Assembly (NCBI RefSeq): GCF_010672085.1
Contig: NZ_JAAHHT010000059.1
Span: forward strand, 7,189-44,063
From: Okeania sp. SIO3I5
GTDB lineage: Bacteria; Cyanobacteriota; Cyanobacteriia; Cyanobacteriales; Microcoleaceae
Direction of reading: 5' to 3'
DNA length: 36,875 bases
A model generated the notes under the pieces. It was given only the letters and a program-made list of their open reading frames with translations. It was not told the DNA's origin and made no database searches. This document shows positions 34,700-36,875 of the stretch, piece by piece. A program made the position numbers and the translations under genes. Numbering within the stretch: the stretch's first letter is position 1; each line of letters opens with the position of its first letter.

Positions 34700-35086
34700 A
34701 TGAATAACGAGGAATCTAAAAACGAATCTAAATCAGAAATACATGGAGGTAATTTCTACGGCGATGTAAGTATTCAAACCAATACAAGTAGAGAAAACAG
34801 TAAAATGAAAACATATCAATACAACAATACTTCTGAAGATAAAAAATCTCTACCAGAGGCAGCAGCAGAAATTCAGAAATTGTTAGATCAACTTTCTCAA
34901 ACTTATTCTCCTGAAGAAGCTAAACAAAAAACAGCAGAAGAAATTGCTAAGAAAGCTCAAGAAAATCCTTCATTTAAAGAAAGCTTGAAAAATCTGGGGA
35001 AATATTTAGGAACTAAAGCGGGTGAAACAGCAGTTACTGAGGGTGTTAAGCAATTAATACCTGCCGCACTTGCGTTACTTTTGTAG
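34700..35086 (+). CDS. Small conflict-module-like protein with shared N-terminal peptide
   Basis: 128 residues. The N-terminal 50 are polar and probably flexible (GGNFYGDVSIQTN, then KTYQYNN). A helical domain follows (SLPEAAAEIQKLLDQLSQTY to FKESLKNLG), of a type I recall in cyanobacteria beside pentapeptide-repeat and conflict proteins. The C-terminus is hydrophobic (LIPAALALLL) and might insert in a membrane. The N-terminal peptide closely resembles that of the next gene (APVSMQTN, QQYNN), suggesting both dock on the same partner. No enzyme motif. The gene is 412 bp upstream of the TRADD-N gene, same strand. Confidence 0.65.
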   Translation: MNNEESKNESKSEIHGGNFYGDVSIQTNTSRENSKMKTYQYNNTSEDKKSLPEAAAEIQKLLDQLSQTYSPEEAKQKTAEEIAKKAQENPSFKESLKNLGKYLGTKAGETAVTEGVKQLIPAALALLL

Positions 35087-35498
35087 TGGCGTGACACACC
35101 TTAAAATGTAGGTTGGGTAGAAGGAAGTGAAACCCAATATATGTCTTATACCAATTTGATAAATGTTTGCTACAAATAGCTAGGGGATTTTTTAGGAGTT
35201 AGGAATAAGAATGAATAGCTTCGATGCAATTTCTTAGTTCATAACCTATCTTATTAGTCAAAAGGAAATCTCCTATAAATTCTTTTGCTCGCCCTGATTA
35301 TTCGTAACATTCTTTTTTCACATTGCTATTATTTTTGTTGGGTTTCGGGTTCCTCAACCCAACCTAAGCTTAAAGAAAATATCACGGTTATTTACGGTTA
35401 ATTTCTATCACTAAATATTGGCAAATTCTCGGAAGGTGCTTTACTGAAGATAAATAATCGACTTACTTATGAGTTATGAATGGAGAGAAAAAAATTTT
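35087..35498. repeat. Gap with an inverted-repeat element
   Basis: TAGGTTGGGT (35109-35118) and ACCCAACCTA (35357-35366) are perfect inverted repeats, each next to a GAAACCCAA or TTGGGTTTC motif, so 35109-35366 is probably one palindromic element. Nothing coding is visible. Confidence 0.55.
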
Positions 35499-36356
35499 AT
35501 GTCAACTAACAAGTCTACATCTGAAATAGATAATAATGATTTTAATGCACCTGTTAGTATGCAGACAAATGTTATTGAAGATAATGGTCAGGCAAAGTCT
35601 CAACAATATAATAATAGAATTATTGATAAGGAAAAGAATAATCAAATTATTCAGGGTGAGAAAAATATAATAAATAATGTAACGATTAAAGTTGATAAAG
35701 ATGATTCTACAGCAGGTGTATCTAAAAAAATAGGGAATCCCAAAGAAGAGATAGATATAGAATTTATTATTACTGGCAGTCTCAAAAAGACTATAGACAA
35801 GCGCAAATTAAAAGCGATTGAAAAACATCTACAAAAAATTGCTGATGATGTGGAATTAACGATTGTTGATATTGATAAAGGAAGCTTAAAGTTTGTCTTA
35901 AAAGGTTCTCCCGAAGGTTTGAAAAGAATTGAAGAATTATTTAACTCTGGAGAATTAACAGAAATATTTGATGTACCGATAGAAAGTGTTGAGTTTATAG
36001 AGCCTGAGAAAGAAAAATTAGCATTTACAATTACTGGGGATATTTCTGATACTGATGTGGCAAAACTTAAAGCTGCGGTTACTGGAGTTGATGAAAAAGA
36101 ACTATTAATTCAGAATATTAACACTCATCTAATTCAGAATATTAACACTCATCAGGGTGAGAAGAGATTAAAACTCAGTGGAGCGATCTCTATAGAAGCA
36201 ATCTTCATTGGAATCATCCTCAGTGTAACTGACCTTATTCCAGAAAAACGCTATATTGTCATAGTCCTTTGTATTAGTTATATCATCACCGTTAGATGGC
36301 TCCTCAATATTGCTGAAAAAGCTGTTACAAAAGCTAAACAAAAGAGGCTACCTTAA
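35499..36356 (+). CDS. TRADD-N-like domain protein with C-terminal two-helix membrane domain
   Basis: 285 residues from ATG 35499 (GGAGAG upstream); an ATG at 35469 lacks a ribosome site. Numbering is from the chosen start. Residues 1-80 are a polar N-terminus with the VSMQTN/QQYNN peptide. About 85-155 match bacterial TRADD-N domains (EFIITGSLKKTIDKRKLKAI, then IVDIDKGSLKFVLKGSPEGL and LFNSGELTEIF). About 172-190 look like the start of a second, shorter copy (LAFTITGDISDTDVAKLKA). About 228-271 form two transmembrane helices around a short PEKR turn. This fits the cyanobacterial TRADD-N-associated 2-TM family described in bacterial death/immunity studies, where TRADD-N is an adaptor in NTPase-driven systems. 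A 24-bp in-frame duplication gives LIQNINTH twice. Effector activity is unknown. Confidence 0.75.
   Translation: MSTNKSTSEIDNNDFNAPVSMQTNVIEDNGQAKSQQYNNRIIDKEKNNQIIQGEKNIINNVTIKVDKDDSTAGVSKKIGNPKEEIDIEFIITGSLKKTIDKRKLKAIEKHLQKIADDVELTIVDIDKGSLKFVLKGSPEGLKRIEELFNSGELTEIFDVPIESVEFIEPEKEKLAFTITGDISDTDVAKLKAAVTGVDEKELLIQNINTHLIQNINTHQGEKRLKLSGAISIEAIFIGIILSVTDLIPEKRYIVIVLCISYIITVRWLLNIAEKAVTKAKQKRLP
36105..36152 (+). repeat. 24-bp in-frame tandem duplication
   Basis: TTAATTCAGAATATTAACAC-TCAT (36105-36128) is repeated at 36129-36152 with one difference, doubling LIQNINTH just before the membrane domain. Confidence 0.9.
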
Positions 36357-36372
36357 TTGAGACTGAGCATAA

Positions 36373-36588
36373 ATTTTTATCTTAAATAAAGCCAACCTCA
36401 AAGAAGCTAACCTTATTGGAGCCAACCTCAGTGGAGCCGAATTAAAAGATAGTGAAGTAACAAATACAAAATTCAGTAGCAATAGCCCAGGAATGACTGA
36501 AGAACTCAAACAAAATCTCATTCAACGAAGAGCAATTTTTCAAAATTCCTTAGAAGAGCCTCTGATATTAACTCCAGTACATCGCTAA
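36373..36588 (+). pseudogene. Pentapeptide-repeat gene remnant
   Basis: Open frame without a start codon: NKANLKEANLIGANLSGAEL, then KDSEVTNTKFSSNSPGMTEE and LKQNLIQRRAIFQNS, ending at TAA 36586. The A(N/D)LxxA repeats and the following GMxEExKxxLIxRxAIF segment are typical of the C-terminal end of cyanobacterial pentapeptide-repeat proteins linked to conflict modules. Only about four repeats remain. It begins 16 bp after the TRADD-N stop, so it was probably the next gene of that operon. Confidence 0.65.
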
Positions 36589-36647
36589 CTTCAGCCACAA
36601 TTTTCTTTAGGGATAGACGAACTAGATAAACTAATATTTGCTCAATA

Positions 36648-36875
36648 TTTTTTCGTGGAAAATATAGAGCTAATAAATTTTCCATTTTTGCCGACTCCCG
36701 ACACCCGACTCCCTGTAATAAAAATGTTCTAGTTTCTGGGGCGGTTCAATTTTTTCGTGGAGAATTAGAGCTAATAAATTTTCCATTTTTGCCGACTGCC
36801 GACTGCCTAATCTGTTTAATAAAAATGTTCTAGTGTCTGGCGCGGTGAGATTTTTTCGTGGAAAATATAGAGCTA
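36648..36875. repeat. Tandem repeat of about 101 bp, cut by the window end
   Basis: TTTTTTCGTGGA begins copies at 36648, 36750 and 36851, followed by AGAGCTAATAAATTTTCCAT, (GCCGACT)n-like heptads and AAAATGTTCTAGT. The third copy is incomplete. No coding sequence. Confidence 0.85.

Overview
The window looks like a chromosomal stretch from a filamentous, low-GC cyanobacterium. The evidence is a psbI gene, a CpcS/CpeS-type phycobilin lyase, an NNP nitrate permease, two carotenoid oxygenases, a DUF3769 outer-membrane protein, STAND/WD40 proteins, GCGATCGC (HIP1) sites scattered in genes, and long AT-rich intergenic regions full of heptanucleotide repeats and miniature elements. A marine Oscillatoriales-type genome (Trichodesmium/Okeania-like) would fit, but this is an inference from style, not an identification.

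Layout. 1-1375: decayed tandem array, no convincing gene. 1687-7877: a conserved cyanobacterial hypothetical, psbI (38 codons) with a terminator, a repeat-rich gap, the LptD/OstA-like DUF3769 protein, and a small conserved hypothetical. 8276-11654 (minus): a carotenoid oxygenase with an unusual N-terminal extension, then a phycobiliprotein lyase. 12832-14652: STAND NTPase. 15427-16923: nitrate permease. 16900-17609: a nested tandem array that repeats the start codon of the next gene. 17604-23848 (plus): a WD40 double propeller, a glutamate-cysteine-ligase-like enzyme 11 nt behind it, a TauD-like Fe(II)/2-oxoglutarate oxygenase and an EamA/DMT permease. 25263-26917: sigma-factor-like protein and a secreted hypothetical. 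27697-30475: decayed WG-repeat gene and two tandem arrays. 30533-32002: ACO-type apocarotenoid oxygenase. 32199-34620: graveyard of toxin-antitoxin genes (BrnT with a nonsense-mutated antitoxin, an antitoxin split by a 133-bp element, a truncated PIN toxin). 34700-36588: a small protein, a TRADD-N/2-TM protein and a pentapeptide-repeat remnant, resembling cyanobacterial conflict or cell-death modules.

The most interesting parts are (i) the WD40-ligase pair, which looks like the sensor half of a STAND protein joined in an operon to an amide-bond-forming enzyme; (ii) the TRADD-N locus, whose two genes share an N-terminal peptide; (iii) a heptad-repeat element whose GAAATGAC end abuts a coding-sequence terminus with no gap in all four copies, twice supplying the start codon; and (iv) TA-flanked miniature elements, including one nested insertion and one insertion whose empty site can be reconstructed exactly. 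Protein names come from motif recognition by eye; no database search was run.
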